64,000 nucleotides of DNA from Bradyrhizobium sp. WBOS07 (GCF_024585165.1 NZ_CP029008.1:3534001-3598000); one strand, 5' to 3'; shown: positions 7,813-16,869, counted from the stretch's first letter. Notes: generated by a model not told the origin, from the sequence alone. Translations and numbers: made by a program.

Positions 7813-9099
7813 ATGGCGGAAGTTGTCGTAATCGGAGCCGGTCTGAGCGGAACGCTAATGGCCTATGAATTGCTGCCCCAGTTGCGAAAGGAGGACCGCG
7901 TCAGCGTCATCTCGCAAGGCGCGGTCTATCATTTCGTACCCTCGAATCCCTGGGTGGCCGTCGGCTGGCGCAAGCGCGAAGAGATCGAGATCGATCTCGC
8001 TGATGTCATGAAACGCAAGGGCGTGCGGCTGCTTACGCAGGGCGCAAAGCGCGTCCACCCCGGGGAGAACCGGGTCGAACTCGGTGACGGCACGTTGATC
8101 GACTATGATTATCTGGTCGTCGCGACCGGCCCCGAACTCGCCTTCGACGAGATTCCGGGTCTCGGGCCGCAGGGCCATACCCAGTCGATCTGCCACGTCG
8201 ATCACGCCGCACATGCCCGTGACGCGTTGGAGAAGCTCGCAGCCAATCCCGGTCCGGTCGTGATCGGGGCGGTTCAGGGCGCCTCCTGCTTCGGGCCGGC
8301 CTACGAGTTCCTGTTCATCCTGGAAACGGAATTGCGCCGGCGGAAGCTGCGTGACCGGGTGCCGATGACGTTCGTCACCTCGGAGCCCTATATCGGCCAT
8401 CTCGGTCTCGACGGCGTCGGCGATACCAAGGGCCTGCTGGAACGCGAGATGCGCGAGAAGCACATCAAGTGGATCACCAATGCCCGCATCGACAATGTCG
8501 CTCCTGGCTTGATGTCGGTGGAGGAGTTTGCCGACGACGGCACGTCCCGCAAGGCTCATGAGCTGCCATTCGCCTATTCGATGATGTTGCCCGCCTTTCG
8601 CGGCGTCGAGGCGGTGCGCGGCATAGAGAAGCTGACCAATCCGCGCGGCTTCGTCATCGTCGACAAGCACCAGCAGAACCCGGCCTTCCCCAACATCTTT
8701 GCAGTCGGCGTCTGCGTGGCGATCGCGCCGCTCGGCGCGACACCGGTGCCGGTCGGCGTGCCCAAGACCGGCTTCATGATCGAATCCATGGTGACGGCGA
8801 CCGCGATCAACATCGGTGCCCTGCTCCGTGGCAAGGTGCCGACGGCGCAGCCAACCTGGAACGCGATCTGCCTCGCCGATTTCGGCGATTCCGGCGTCGC
8901 CTTCCTCGCGCAGCCGCAGATTCCGCCGCGCAACGTCAATTGGTCCTCAAAGGGCGAATGGGTGCACTTCGCCAAGGTCGCCTTCGAGAAGTACTTCCTG
9001 CGCAAGATGCGGCGCGGCGAGAGTGAGCCGTTCTACGAGCGCTTCCTGCTCGACCGGCTGAACATCGCCAAGATCAAGGAGGTCCGAACCGGCACATGA
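7813..9099 (+). CDS. sqr: Sulfide:quinone oxidoreductase
   Basis: A 428-residue FAD flavoprotein that oxidises sulfide to (poly)sulfide and passes electrons to the quinone pool from the periplasmic face of the membrane. The FAD-binding VVVIGAGLSGTL opens the protein, and LVVATGPEL is the second nucleotide-binding signature. The three cysteines of true SQRs are present at 127 (SICHVDH), 159 (GASCFGPAYEF) and 353 (AICLADFG). The ATG at 7813 has GGAGG six bases upstream; the longer frame crosses the operator and is not used. It overlaps the next gene by ATGA, and leads an operon with trxC-like, DUF2892 and ccoG-like genes. Confidence 0.92.
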   Translation: MAEVVVIGAGLSGTLMAYELLPQLRKEDRVSVISQGAVYHFVPSNPWVAVGWRKREEIEIDLADVMKRKGVRLLTQGAKRVHPGENRVELGDGTLIDYDYLVVATGPELAFDEIPGLGPQGHTQSICHVDHAAHARDALEKLAANPGPVVIGAVQGASCFGPAYEFLFILETELRRRKLRDRVPMTFVTSEPYIGHLGLDGVGDTKGLLEREMREKHIKWITNARIDNVAPGLMSVEEFADDGTSRKAHELPFAYSMMLPAFRGVEAVRGIEKLTNPRGFVIVDKHQQNPAFPNIFAVGVCVAIAPLGATPVPVGVPKTGFMIESMVTATAINIGALLRGKVPTAQPTWNAICLADFGDSGVAFLAQPQIPPRNVNWSSKGEWVHFAKVAFEKYFLRKMRRGESEPFYERFLLDRLNIAKIKEVRTGT

Positions 9100-9539
9100 G
9101 CACGACACGCCAGATCGTCTGCGGACATTGCGGGCGCACCAACCGCCTGCCCGCCGAGCGCGCTCCGGAAGGTGCGCGCTGCGGCGCCTGTCACCAGCCG
9201 ATGTTCACCGGCCAACCGATCGAGGTGGACGAAGCCGCCTTCGGCCGTCATGTCGCCAGCAACGACATTCCCGTGCTCGTCGACGTCTGGGCACCATGGT
9301 GCGGACCCTGCCGCGCCATGGCCCCGATGTTCGCACGCGCGGCGCAACAGCTCGAGCCCGGCGTGCGGCTGTTGAAGCTGAATTCGGACGACGCACCCGC
9401 TCTGTCGTCGCAGCTCAACATCAGCGGCATTCCGACGCTGCTGCTGATGCGCGGCGGCCGGGAGATCGCCCGTCATTCCGGCGCGATGGATGCGCGCAGC
9501 ATCGTCGCCTGGACCGAAGCCAACTTGACCCGTTCGTAA
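9096..9539 (+). CDS. trxC: Thioredoxin with N-terminal zinc ribbon (Trx2/TrxC type)
   Basis: A 147-residue cytoplasmic thioredoxin of the TrxC class. Cys9/Cys12 and Cys29/Cys32 form the N-terminal zinc ribbon, and APWCGPCRAM (Cys69/Cys72) is the active site, with the cis-proline in SGIPTL. The start codon overlaps the SQR stop (ATGA), so the two are translationally coupled. In this position it could reduce persulfides or polysulfides made by SQR; that use is inferred from context. Confidence 0.9.
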   Translation: MSTTRQIVCGHCGRTNRLPAERAPEGARCGACHQPMFTGQPIEVDEAAFGRHVASNDIPVLVDVWAPWCGPCRAMAPMFARAAQQLEPGVRLLKLNSDDAPALSSQLNISGIPTLLLMRGGREIARHSGAMDARSIVAWTEANLTRS

Positions 9540-9566
9540 CGTCGCAAGATCAAAAAGGAGCCTGCC

Positions 9567-9770
9567 ATGAATGTCGATAAAGCCGTCCTCGCGTTTGCGG
9601 GGTTCGTCGTCCTGCTCGGTCTCGCACTGGGCACCTATGTGAATGCCTATTGGTACCTGCTGACGGCCTTCGCCGGGCTCAACATGCTGCAGGCCTCGTT
9701 CACGGGCTTCTGCCCCGCAGCCATCGTGTTCAAGAAGCTGGGCCTGAGCAGCGGCTGCGCGTTCTCCTGA
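9567..9770 (+). CDS. DUF2892 (YgaP-type) inner-membrane protein
   Basis: A 67-residue membrane protein with two transmembrane segments (AVLAFAGFVVLLGLALG and YWYLLTAFAGLNMLQASF) and the typical TGFCPAAIVFKKLG motif of DUF2892, followed by a second cysteine near the end. The same domain forms the membrane anchor of the YgaP rhodanese and is often encoded in BigR/sulfide operons. The AAAAAGGAG box before the ATG is strong. Its molecular job is unknown; the conserved cysteine suggests handling of sulfane sulfur. Confidence 0.85.
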   Translation: MNVDKAVLAFAGFVVLLGLALGTYVNAYWYLLTAFAGLNMLQASFTGFCPAAIVFKKLGLSSGCAFS

Positions 9771-9807
9771 ACGTGCGGACGCAGCCTGTAATGCGGGGGA
9801 ATTTGCC

Positions 9808-11247
9808 ATGACCGACGACACCTTCATCGAGGGACCTCTCTACGAGAAGCGAAGAAAGGTCTATCCGCAGTCGGTCCATGGGCCGTTCCGCCGCATCAAA
9901 TGGGCGATCCTCTGCGTTACGCTCGGGGTCTACTATCTCCTGCCGTTCGTGCGCTGGAATAGAGGCCCCGGGCTGCCCGATCAGGCCGTGCTGATCGATC
10001 TGCCGCATCGCCGCTTCTATTTCTTCTTCATCGAGCTATGGCCGCAGGAGGTGTATTATTTCACCGGCCTGCTCATCCTCGCCGCGATGATGCTTTTCCT
10101 GATGAACGCGGTCGCGGGACGGCTGTGGTGCGGCTATCTCTGCCCGCAGACGGTGTGGACCGACCTGTTCTACGCCGTCGAGCGCTGGGTCGAGGGCGAC
10201 CGCCGCGAGCGCATGCAGGGCGACAAGCACTACTGGACGTTCGACCACATCCGAAAGGTCGCGCTGAAGCATTTCCTCTGGATCATGATCGCCTGGTGGA
10301 CCGGCGGCGCCTGGGTGCTCTATTTCGACGATGCGCCGACGCTGGTGAAGGATCTCGCGACCTTCCAGGCCCCGTTCATCGCCTATCTCTGGATCGGTAT
10401 TCTGACTGCGACGACCTACGTCTTCGCCGGCCATGCCCGAGAGCAGATGTGCATCTACATGTGCCCGTGGCCGCGCATCCAGGCGGCCTTGACCGACGAA
10501 TGGGCACTCAACGTCACCTATCGTCGCGACCGCGGCGAGCCGCGCATGTCGGTGAAGAAGGCGGAATCTGCCCGTGCGCAGGGTGGCCTCGCCGGCGACT
10601 GCGTCGACTGCCACCAGTGCATCAACGTCTGCCCGACCGGCGTCGACATCCGACACGGCATCCAGCTCGGCTGCATCCAGTGCGGCCTGTGCATCGACGC
10701 CTGCGACAACGTCATGCGCGAGATCGGACGTCCGCAAGGGCTGATCGGCTACGACACCGACATCAACATGCAGCGCCGGCGCGAGGGCAAGCCGCCGATC
10801 TATCGCATCGTCCGTCCGCGCACGGTGATCTACACCGCAGCGATCGCCATTGTCGGCAGCATCATGCTGTACGCGCTCGCCACGCGCGCGACCATGGACG
10901 TCAACGTGCTGCACGAGCGCAATCCGCTGTTCGTCCAGCTGTCGGATGGCGGGGTCCGCAACGACTACACCGTGCGCATTCTCAACAAGGGCGCACAGCG
11001 ATCGTTTGCGATCGAGGTCTCCGGGCTGCCCGGCGCCACCATTCGCGTTGCCGGCATCGAGGCCGCGCCCGGCGCCAAGCCCGTCGTCGAGGTCGGGCAG
11101 GACCAGACCCGCGAGGTCCGGCTGTCGGTGCAGGTGGGGCCCGCCGATCTGCCGAAGTCCTCGCGCGATCTCGAGGTCACCATCACCGATACCGCCGGCG
11201 GCGGCCGGGCAAGCGCCCGCGACCATTTCTTGCCGGGCGACAAGTAG
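9808..11247 (+). CDS. CcoG/FixG/RdxA-like membrane ferredoxin
   Basis: A 479-residue inner-membrane iron-sulfur protein of the CcoG (FixG, RdxA) family. Several transmembrane helices (for example YYFTGLLILAAMMLFLM) surround the motifs LWCGYLCPQTVW and MCIYMCPWPR. Then come two 4Fe-4S clusters in CVDCHQCINVCP and GCIQCGLCIDACD, and an immunoglobulin-like C-terminal domain. CcoG reduces copper for cbb3 oxidase assembly and is normally followed by fixH, fixI and fixS. Here those genes are absent and it closes the SQR operon, so it is more likely an electron-transfer partner for sulfur metabolism or a second copy. Confidence 0.88.
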   Translation: MTDDTFIEGPLYEKRRKVYPQSVHGPFRRIKWAILCVTLGVYYLLPFVRWNRGPGLPDQAVLIDLPHRRFYFFFIELWPQEVYYFTGLLILAAMMLFLMNAVAGRLWCGYLCPQTVWTDLFYAVERWVEGDRRERMQGDKHYWTFDHIRKVALKHFLWIMIAWWTGGAWVLYFDDAPTLVKDLATFQAPFIAYLWIGILTATTYVFAGHAREQMCIYMCPWPRIQAALTDEWALNVTYRRDRGEPRMSVKKAESARAQGGLAGDCVDCHQCINVCPTGVDIRHGIQLGCIQCGLCIDACDNVMREIGRPQGLIGYDTDINMQRRREGKPPIYRIVRPRTVIYTAAIAIVGSIMLYALATRATMDVNVLHERNPLFVQLSDGGVRNDYTVRILNKGAQRSFAIEVSGLPGATIRVAGIEAAPGAKPVVEVGQDQTREVRLSVQVGPADLPKSSRDLEVTITDTAGGGRASARDHFLPGDK

Positions 11248-11253
11248 GGACTT

Positions 11254-11283
11254 CGTTGAGCATCCGGCAACGGATGCTCAACG
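11254..11283 (+). terminator. Strong hairpin after the ccoG-like gene
   Basis: CGTTGAGCATCCG pairs perfectly with CGGATGCTCAACG around the tetraloop GCAA, seven bases beyond the stop codon. A 13-base perfect stem with a GNRA loop is very stable. No T-run follows, so it could be a terminator, an RNA 3'-end stabiliser or a protein site. Confidence 0.55.
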
Positions 11284-11397
11284 AGACGTTAACATTACCG
11301 CTCGAATTGAAACGGCGCGCCAACGGTATTTTCCAATCTTTGCGCTAAGCATGGCCCCGTGACGCGGCACTTGCCCGCGTGAACGGGACGAGGGGAC

Positions 11398-12561
11398 GTG
11401 ATCGACATCGCGCAGCAGGCGGCGATTCATCCGGCATCCACACAGGATGCCATGGCGGCGCGCGTCCCGCTCGTTGCGATCGACGCCGGTCAATGGCGCG
11501 CACTCGCGCAGCGGGCGATCGAGCCGAACGGATATTACCTGCCCGCCTGGGAGCTCGCCGTCAGCGCCACCGCGCGCGGCCGCATGGACGCTTCGGCATT
11601 GCCTGCATTCGACGGCTCTTCGACGCGGCTGATCGGCCTGATGCCCGTGATCTCGCTGTGGCGAGCCTGGAGAATCCCCCTGCCCGCGCTGGTGAGCGCG
11701 CATCCCTACGGCACGTTGTGCAGCCCGCTGATCGATCGCGACGCTCCGATCGCGGCAGCCACGCGGCTGTTGCAGCAGGCGCGCAAGGCCGGTGCGCACG
11801 CGCTCGTGCTGAACGACGTCGCGCTCGACGGTGCCGCGATGAAGGCGCTCGAGCAGGCCTTGAGCCGCGACGGCCTGAAGCCGCGGTTGCTGTCCTCCTA
11901 TCTCCGCGCCAGCCTCGATGCGACGCAAGACGACGAAACGCTGTTGCGCGACGCGCTCGGAGCGAAGAAGCTCAAGGAGCTGCGCCGCCTGCGCCATCGG
12001 CTCGAAGAGCACGGCCCCGTTACGTTCGAGATCGCGCGCCGGCCCGACGAGATCGGGCCGGCGCTCGAAACGTTCCTGCAGCTGGAAGCCAGCGGCTGGA
12101 AAGGCGAGCGCGGTACCGCGCTGGTCCAGCATGCCGGCGATGCGGCCTTCATTCGCCGCGCCGTCCCGGCGCTGGCGGAGACCGCGCAGTGCGAGATCAT
12201 CACGCTTCGCGCCGGCACGATGCCGGTCGCGGCCGGCATCGTGCTGCGCCACCAGGATCGCGCCTTCTTCTTCAAGCTCGGCATCGACGAGCGCTTTGCC
12301 AGATATTCGCCGGGCGTGCAGCTCACGCTCGAGCTCACCCGCCATCTCTGCGCCGATGCCGCCATCGCCAGCGCCGATTCGACCGCGAGCGCCGACCACC
12401 CCATGATCAACCCGATCTGGCGGGGACGCTTTGCGGTCGGCGACGTGCTGATCCCGCTGCGGCGGCACGATCCGGTCGTGGCGCTCATTCACGGAGTACT
12501 GGTCGGCCTCATCACCGCGCACGAGACCGCGCGACGCCTGGTTCGCCGCCTCCGCAAATAA
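11398..12561 (+). CDS. GNAT-type N-acyltransferase (BioF2-like domain)
   Basis: A 387-residue protein of the Acetyltransf_6/BioF2-like group, related to CelD/BcsL and FemAB-type transferases. The hallmark stretch LQLEASGWKGERGTAL lies near residue 225, and the segment GTMPVAAGIVLRHQDRAFFFKLGIDE is the acyl-CoA fold core. It starts at GTG 11398, preceded by GAGGGGAC. Family members act in polysaccharide or cell-envelope synthesis; the acceptor here is unknown. It faces the DsbA-like gene, whose stop lies seven bases away. Confidence 0.75.
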   Translation: MIDIAQQAAIHPASTQDAMAARVPLVAIDAGQWRALAQRAIEPNGYYLPAWELAVSATARGRMDASALPAFDGSSTRLIGLMPVISLWRAWRIPLPALVSAHPYGTLCSPLIDRDAPIAAATRLLQQARKAGAHALVLNDVALDGAAMKALEQALSRDGLKPRLLSSYLRASLDATQDDETLLRDALGAKKLKELRRLRHRLEEHGPVTFEIARRPDEIGPALETFLQLEASGWKGERGTALVQHAGDAAFIRRAVPALAETAQCEIITLRAGTMPVAAGIVLRHQDRAFFFKLGIDERFARYSPGVQLTLELTRHLCADAAIASADSTASADHPMINPIWRGRFAVGDVLIPLRRHDPVVALIHGVLVGLITAHETARRLVRRLRK

Positions 12562-12568
12562 GCGAGCG

Positions 12569-13234
12569 CTACTCCGCCGCCTCCGCGTTGATCTCCGCCG
12601 AGACCTGGCGGATGGCGCGGGCGAGTAGCTTCGGATCCTGCGCGCCGGAGACCGCGTATTTCTGCGCGAAGACATAGGTTGGCACGCCGGAGATGCCCTT
12701 CTCGGCGGCCTCCTGGGCGTCCGCCGAGACGCGCGCGACGTCCTCGTCGGTGGCGAGACGCCTGCGCACGTCCTCGGCATCGAGGCCGACATCGGCGGCC
12801 GCCTGCACCAGCACGTTCACATCGGTGAGATCGCCGCCGTCGCGGAAATACAGCTCCATCAGGCGCTGCTTCATCTCGGGCGCCTTGCCGATCGCTTCCG
12901 CCCACAGGATGAGACGATGGCAGTCGGTGGTGTTGGGTTGACGCGCGACCAGCTCGGGCTTGTAGACGAGGCCCTCCTCGCTTGCGGCCGCAACGACGCG
13001 CCCGGCAATGCCCTTGTAGGCTTCGACCGAGCCGAACTTCTGGGTGAGATAGGCCTCGCGGCTGATGCCCTCGCGCGGCACCCATGGATTGAGGAAGAAC
13101 GGGCGGAAATTGAGCTTGACCGGGACGTCGGGCACCAGCGCCAGCGCGCTCTCGATCCGGTGCTTGCCGATATAGCACCAGGGGCACACCACGTCGGAGA
13201 CGACGTCGATCTGGAGCGGTTTCAGCGTGCTCAT
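12569..13234 (-). CDS. DsbA-family FrnE-like oxidoreductase
   Basis: A 221-residue thioredoxin-fold protein of the FrnE/2-hydroxychromene-2-carboxylate isomerase-like DsbA group. The active site is VCPWCYIGK near residue 20, and the cis-proline region is SGVPTYVF near the C-terminus. No signal peptide is seen, so it is cytoplasmic, as in FrnE. The ATG at 13234 has GAAGGAGG upstream; the 22-residue extension is rejected. FrnE proteins are linked to oxidative-stress tolerance. Confidence 0.85.
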   Translation of the reverse strand: MSTLKPLQIDVVSDVVCPWCYIGKHRIESALALVPDVPVKLNFRPFFLNPWVPREGISREAYLTQKFGSVEAYKGIAGRVVAAASEEGLVYKPELVARQPNTTDCHRLILWAEAIGKAPEMKQRLMELYFRDGGDLTDVNVLVQAAADVGLDAEDVRRRLATDEDVARVSADAQEAAEKGISGVPTYVFAQKYAVSGAQDPKLLARAIRQVSAEINAEAAE

Positions 13235-13404
13235 GTCAGGCGCCTCCTTCGGGCGGGTCACGGGTTCGCCGGAAGATAAGCCGAACCGGAGACGGCGCAA
13301 GGCACCCGTCCCGCATGGCTCGGGACTGCACCTCTGCGGTTATCGTGATGGCTCCGGCCCGCCGGGATACTCGCGGCCAGGGCGGCTACCATCTGTAAAC
13401 GCCG

Positions 13405-14226
13405 CTATGACAGCCCGGCCGCCATCTGCTTCAGCCGTTGGCCGGTGCGCTCGTCCGCCGGGAAGAAGGTTTCCAGCGCCAGCTCCGACAGCGTGATGTC
13501 GACCGGCGTGCCGAACACCATGGTGGTGGAGAAGAAGCTCAGGATTTCGCCCTGGTGACGCAGCTTGAAGGGGATCGCGACATTGTCGCTCGACAGCGGC
13601 CCCGCGCGCGCCGGGATCGGATAGCTCTTGAGGTCGCTGTAGAGCTTGATCAATTCAGGATCGGCCGTCGCCTCGCATTGCCGGTGCAGCCGCTCCAGGA
13701 GGTGCCCGCACCATTCCGCGAGATTGACCGTGCGCGGTGCCAGCGCCTCGGGATGGAAGGCGAGCCGCAGCACGTTCAAGGGCTGGCCGAGCAGCCGCTG
13801 GGGAATGCCGTCGAGCAGCGGCGCCACCATGCGGTTGGCCGACACCAGGTTCCAGTGCCGGTCCACGGCCAGCGCCGGATTGGGCTCATGGGCTTTGAGC
13901 ACGAGATCGATCGCCTGGCGGGCTGATTTCAAGGCAGGATCCTCCAGGGGCCGCTGCTGGAAGGCCGGCGCATAGCCGGCCGCGACCAGCAGCACGTTGC
14001 GTTCGCGCAAGGGCACGTCGAGGCGTTCGGCGAGCCTCAGCACCATGTCGCGCGAGGGCGCCGCGCGGCCGGTCTCGACGAAGCTCAGGTGACGCGCCGA
14101 GATTTCGGCCTCGCCCGCGAGATCGAGCTGGCTCATGCGGCGGCGCTGCCGCCATTCGCGCAAATGATCGCCGATATGGACTGGTTGGCTGCGCTCGGTA
14201 CGTGCCGTGGATGCATGTGCGTTCAT
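13405..14226 (-). CDS. XRE-family regulator with MmyB-like ligand domain
   Basis: A 273-residue regulator. The N-terminal helix-turn-helix covers about residues 18-75, with MSQLDLAGEAEISARHLSF as the HTH core. The remainder matches the MmyB-like ligand-binding domain, including PNPALAVDRHWNLVSAN and the NLAEW motif. This domain is PAS-like and in relatives binds fatty acids. No clear ribosome binding site lies upstream of the ATG at 14226. The neighbours do not indicate a target. Confidence 0.8.
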   Translation of the reverse strand: MNAHASTARTERSQPVHIGDHLREWRQRRRMSQLDLAGEAEISARHLSFVETGRAAPSRDMVLRLAERLDVPLRERNVLLVAAGYAPAFQQRPLEDPALKSARQAIDLVLKAHEPNPALAVDRHWNLVSANRMVAPLLDGIPQRLLGQPLNVLRLAFHPEALAPRTVNLAEWCGHLLERLHRQCEATADPELIKLYSDLKSYPIPARAGPLSSDNVAIPFKLRHQGEILSFFSTTMVFGTPVDITLSELALETFFPADERTGQRLKQMAAGLS

Positions 14227-14326
14227 GACCGAAAATCTAGCATGCAGGTGACGGCCCTTCCATTACCTGCGAGGTCATGATTCCGTCCCCTTGTAACTCG
14301 GACGCGCCCATCCCCTATACAGTAAT

Positions 14327-15418
14327 TCAGGTGCCCGGCGCCGGCGAGCCCGTCGCCGGTTGGGCTTGCGGCATGCCGGCGCGGTCGACGATCAAATCCG
14401 TGAGACCCGCCCCCAGCCACATGCCGCCGAGCACGAGCCAGGCGGTGAGCGCGAAGACCGAGGCGCCGGTCACGCCGGCGCCGACCGCGCAGCCGCCGGC
14501 AAGCATGGCGCCGAATCCCATCAGCACCGCGCCGAGCAGGTAACGGCGCATGCCGAGCCCGTCCGAGAATCCTTCCAGCTTCAGCTCACCCGCATGGGCT
14601 GCCGCCACAAATGAGCCGAGGAACACGCCCGGAATGATGCCGAGGTCGAAGCCGAGCCGCAGCTGCGAGCTGTTCAGGACCAGCATCAGCAGTTCGGCCG
14701 ACGGTCCGCTGAAGGTGAGGCTCTTCAACGTCACCGGCGCGAACGAGGCCTGCGACAGCTGGTAGGTGAAGAGCCAGCCGGCGACCACAGCCGCTCCGGC
14801 TGCGAGCGCGGAAAGGATCAGCTGGCGCGGCAGCCGGCTGCGAAAGGCAAAGGACAGCCCCGCAATCAGCCACACGCCGCCGAAAGCGAGCTTCTCGGGC
14901 GTGCCGGCGCCGAACATCGCCATGATGTCGCGCGACGGGCCGCCGTCGACCAGCCACAGATTGGTCACCCACTCGCGCGCAGGCGACAGCAAGCCGCGAT
15001 AGGAGGCCTGAGCGGCGACCGCGAACACCAATCCCGACAGCAGCGCCCTGAGATTGCCGTTGGCCGAGAGCACGAGCAGCCGGCTGGCGCAGCCGCGAGC
15101 CAGGATCATGCCGCAGCCGAACATCACCCCGCCGGCCAGCGCACCGGAGATGCTGCCCTGCTGCGCGAGCTGGCGCGCTTCGGAGACGTCGAGCCAGCCG
15201 AGCGCGACCAGCACTTGCGTGCCCAGCAGCGCCGCAGCAAAGGTCAACAGCCACACCGCAAGGCGCGGTCCACCCTCGCCACGGGAGAATTCGACGGCGG
15301 CCGCGCGCAGGCAGAAGCGGCTGCGCTGGGCGAAGAATCCAAAGAGACCGCCGACCAGGAGGCCGCCCAGCCATGACAGCCGGTCTTCTCCCATGAGATC
15401 GATGAGTGTCGTCAGCAC
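14327..15418 (-). CDS. YeeE/YedE (TsuA-type) sulfur transporter
   Basis: A 363-residue integral membrane protein of the YeeE/YedE family, in which TsuA imports thiosulfate. The pseudo-repeated signature occurs as FGCGMILARGCASRLL and LMGFGAMLAGGCAVGAG, each with the conserved cysteine that passes sulfur species along the channel. GTG 15418 is preferred because GAGG lies five bases upstream; an upstream TTG at 15448 is the alternative. It ends the extended sox operon, 64 bases after the DsrE-like gene, and would move thiosulfate or another sulfur compound across the inner membrane. Confidence 0.85.
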   Translation of the reverse strand: MLTTLIDLMGEDRLSWLGGLLVGGLFGFFAQRSRFCLRAAAVEFSRGEGGPRLAVWLLTFAAALLGTQVLVALGWLDVSEARQLAQQGSISGALAGGVMFGCGMILARGCASRLLVLSANGNLRALLSGLVFAVAAQASYRGLLSPAREWVTNLWLVDGGPSRDIMAMFGAGTPEKLAFGGVWLIAGLSFAFRSRLPRQLILSALAAGAAVVAGWLFTYQLSQASFAPVTLKSLTFSGPSAELLMLVLNSSQLRLGFDLGIIPGVFLGSFVAAAHAGELKLEGFSDGLGMRRYLLGAVLMGFGAMLAGGCAVGAGVTGASVFALTAWLVLGGMWLGAGLTDLIVDRAGMPQAQPATGSPAPGT

Positions 15419-15512
15419 GGCCGCCTCGGTATGCCCTGAACTTGCCAATCTATCGCCAGGCGCGGCCGCGCTGTATGAGCGAGATCAAGCCCAGGGCGCG
15501 GCCTACGCCCGC

Positions 15513-15956
15513 TCAGGGACGCAGATAGGCAAATCCCTGCTGTTGCAGCTCGACGAGCCGCACCACGCCGCCTTTCTCGGCGACAACGAAGCCGGGCGTG
15601 AGGTCGTCCAGCTTGACGCCCTGCGCCTTCATCGTGTTGGCGCAAGCGTCGAAGCCGACGCCGGCAGCGACGAGCTTCGTCATCATCGCAACGGTGTGAT
15701 CCTGGGCCGCAAGCGCGTGGAAGGCCCGCAGGGCCGGCCCATGCACGACCAGCCTGATGTCGGCCTTGCCGGGCCCACCGACGCCGTCGACATGGTTCTG
15801 GAGATTGCCCAGAACGAAGACGACACGATCGGCATCCGCGAGATGATAGGCCACGCGCTGCCGCGCGGGCGTTTCCGTCGCCGCGGACGCCTGGCGCACC
15901 GCGAAGACGCCGAATAGTCCGGCAAGGCCGGCGCGAAGCATGGATCGACGCTGCAT
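15513..15956 (-). CDS. Exported DsrE-like protein 2
   Basis: A 147-residue protein with a signal peptide that contains paired arginines (MQRRSMLRAGLAGLFG), suggesting Tat or Sec export. The mature part has the DsrE/DsrF-like fold: VVFVLGNLQNHVDG, IRLVVHGPALRAF and GVGFDACANTM. Cys105 sits where DsrE-type proteins carry their sulfur-accepting cysteine. It starts 10 bases after the hydrolase stop. With its paralogue at 16884-17348 it may carry sulfane sulfur in the periplasm; that is inferred. Confidence 0.75.
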   Translation of the reverse strand: MQRRSMLRAGLAGLFGVFAVRQASAATETPARQRVAYHLADADRVVFVLGNLQNHVDGVGGPGKADIRLVVHGPALRAFHALAAQDHTVAMMTKLVAAGVGFDACANTMKAQGVKLDDLTPGFVVAEKGGVVRLVELQQQGFAYLRP

Positions 15957-15966
15957 GGCGTCCCTC

Positions 15967-16869
15967 CTATCGTGTCTGCTTGATGAACTCGGCGATGCGG
16001 TCGGCGACGTCTTCCGCAAACAGATCGCGAAAGAAGTGATCGGCATCCTCGATTGTGTCGAGCTGAACCCTGCCGCCGCTCGAAGCGGCCAGCGGCGCGA
16101 AGGACGCGGCCACATCAGGCACGACCGTGTCCTTGGTCGCGGCGAACACCAGCACCGGCAGCTTCGCGCGGGCCACGAGGGCGGCCGTGTCCTGGCCGGC
16201 ATCGGCGGCATAGAAAGACGCGAAGGCCCGCGCGGTGACCACGGCGTTGCGGCAATAGATGAAGCCGGGCACGTCCAGCCACTCCCCGCCGCGCCCGGCC
16301 GCGACCGCCTTCGTCGCCCCCTCCAGCAACGGCTCGAGCGGCTTGCCATAGGTCTTCGCGTAGGCGGCGCGCAAATCGGCCTCCGCCTTTGCGGTCACGG
16401 GCGCCAGCAGCACCGCACCCGCCACTGGCGTCTCGCTTGCTGCGAGATAGCGCGCGACCTGGTTGCCGCCGCGCGAATGGCCGAACGCGAAGACGAGCCG
16501 GGACACGCCTTTCGCTCGCGCAACCCAGGCACCGATCTCGGCGATCGCATCCTCGGCGACATAGTCATGTCGCACCGCGCAATCATACATGCCCTTGCGG
16601 CGATCGGCTCCCAGCGACAGCGTATGCGCGAGCGAGGCGATGCCGCGCTGCTCCAGCGCCTTGGCAATACCTTGAACGACCTCCATGTCCTTGTGCGCAA
16701 GCGTGCCGTGGGTCATCACGACGAGCGGTGTGTCCGGCCCCATCGAGGCTGGCGTGCGCAGTGTCGCGAGCGTCGTGCGGCCCTCGACCAACAGTTCGAG
16801 CTCCTGCTCGGCCGCACCTGCGGGCCCCGCGAATACAAGCACGATAGCCAGTCCCATCAACCATCGCAT
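15967..16869 (-). CDS. Exported alpha/beta-hydrolase in the sox operon
   Basis: A 300-residue alpha/beta-hydrolase with a Sec signal peptide (MRWLMGLAIVLVFAGPAGA). The nucleophile elbow is GHSRGGN, the acid residue is likely in AATKDTVVPD and the histidine in EDADHFFRD, so the catalytic triad is complete; VVMTHGTLAHKD gives the oxyanion loop. It lies between two dsrE-like genes with gaps of 10 and 14 bases, so it is part of the sox operon. No Sox enzyme of this class is known to me, and the substrate is open. Confidence 0.8.
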   Translation of the reverse strand: MRWLMGLAIVLVFAGPAGAAEQELELLVEGRTTLATLRTPASMGPDTPLVVMTHGTLAHKDMEVVQGIAKALEQRGIASLAHTLSLGADRRKGMYDCAVRHDYVAEDAIAEIGAWVARAKGVSRLVFAFGHSRGGNQVARYLAASETPVAGAVLLAPVTAKAEADLRAAYAKTYGKPLEPLLEGATKAVAAGRGGEWLDVPGFIYCRNAVVTARAFASFYAADAGQDTAALVARAKLPVLVFAATKDTVVPDVAASFAPLAASSGGRVQLDTIEDADHFFRDLFAEDVADRIAEFIKQTR

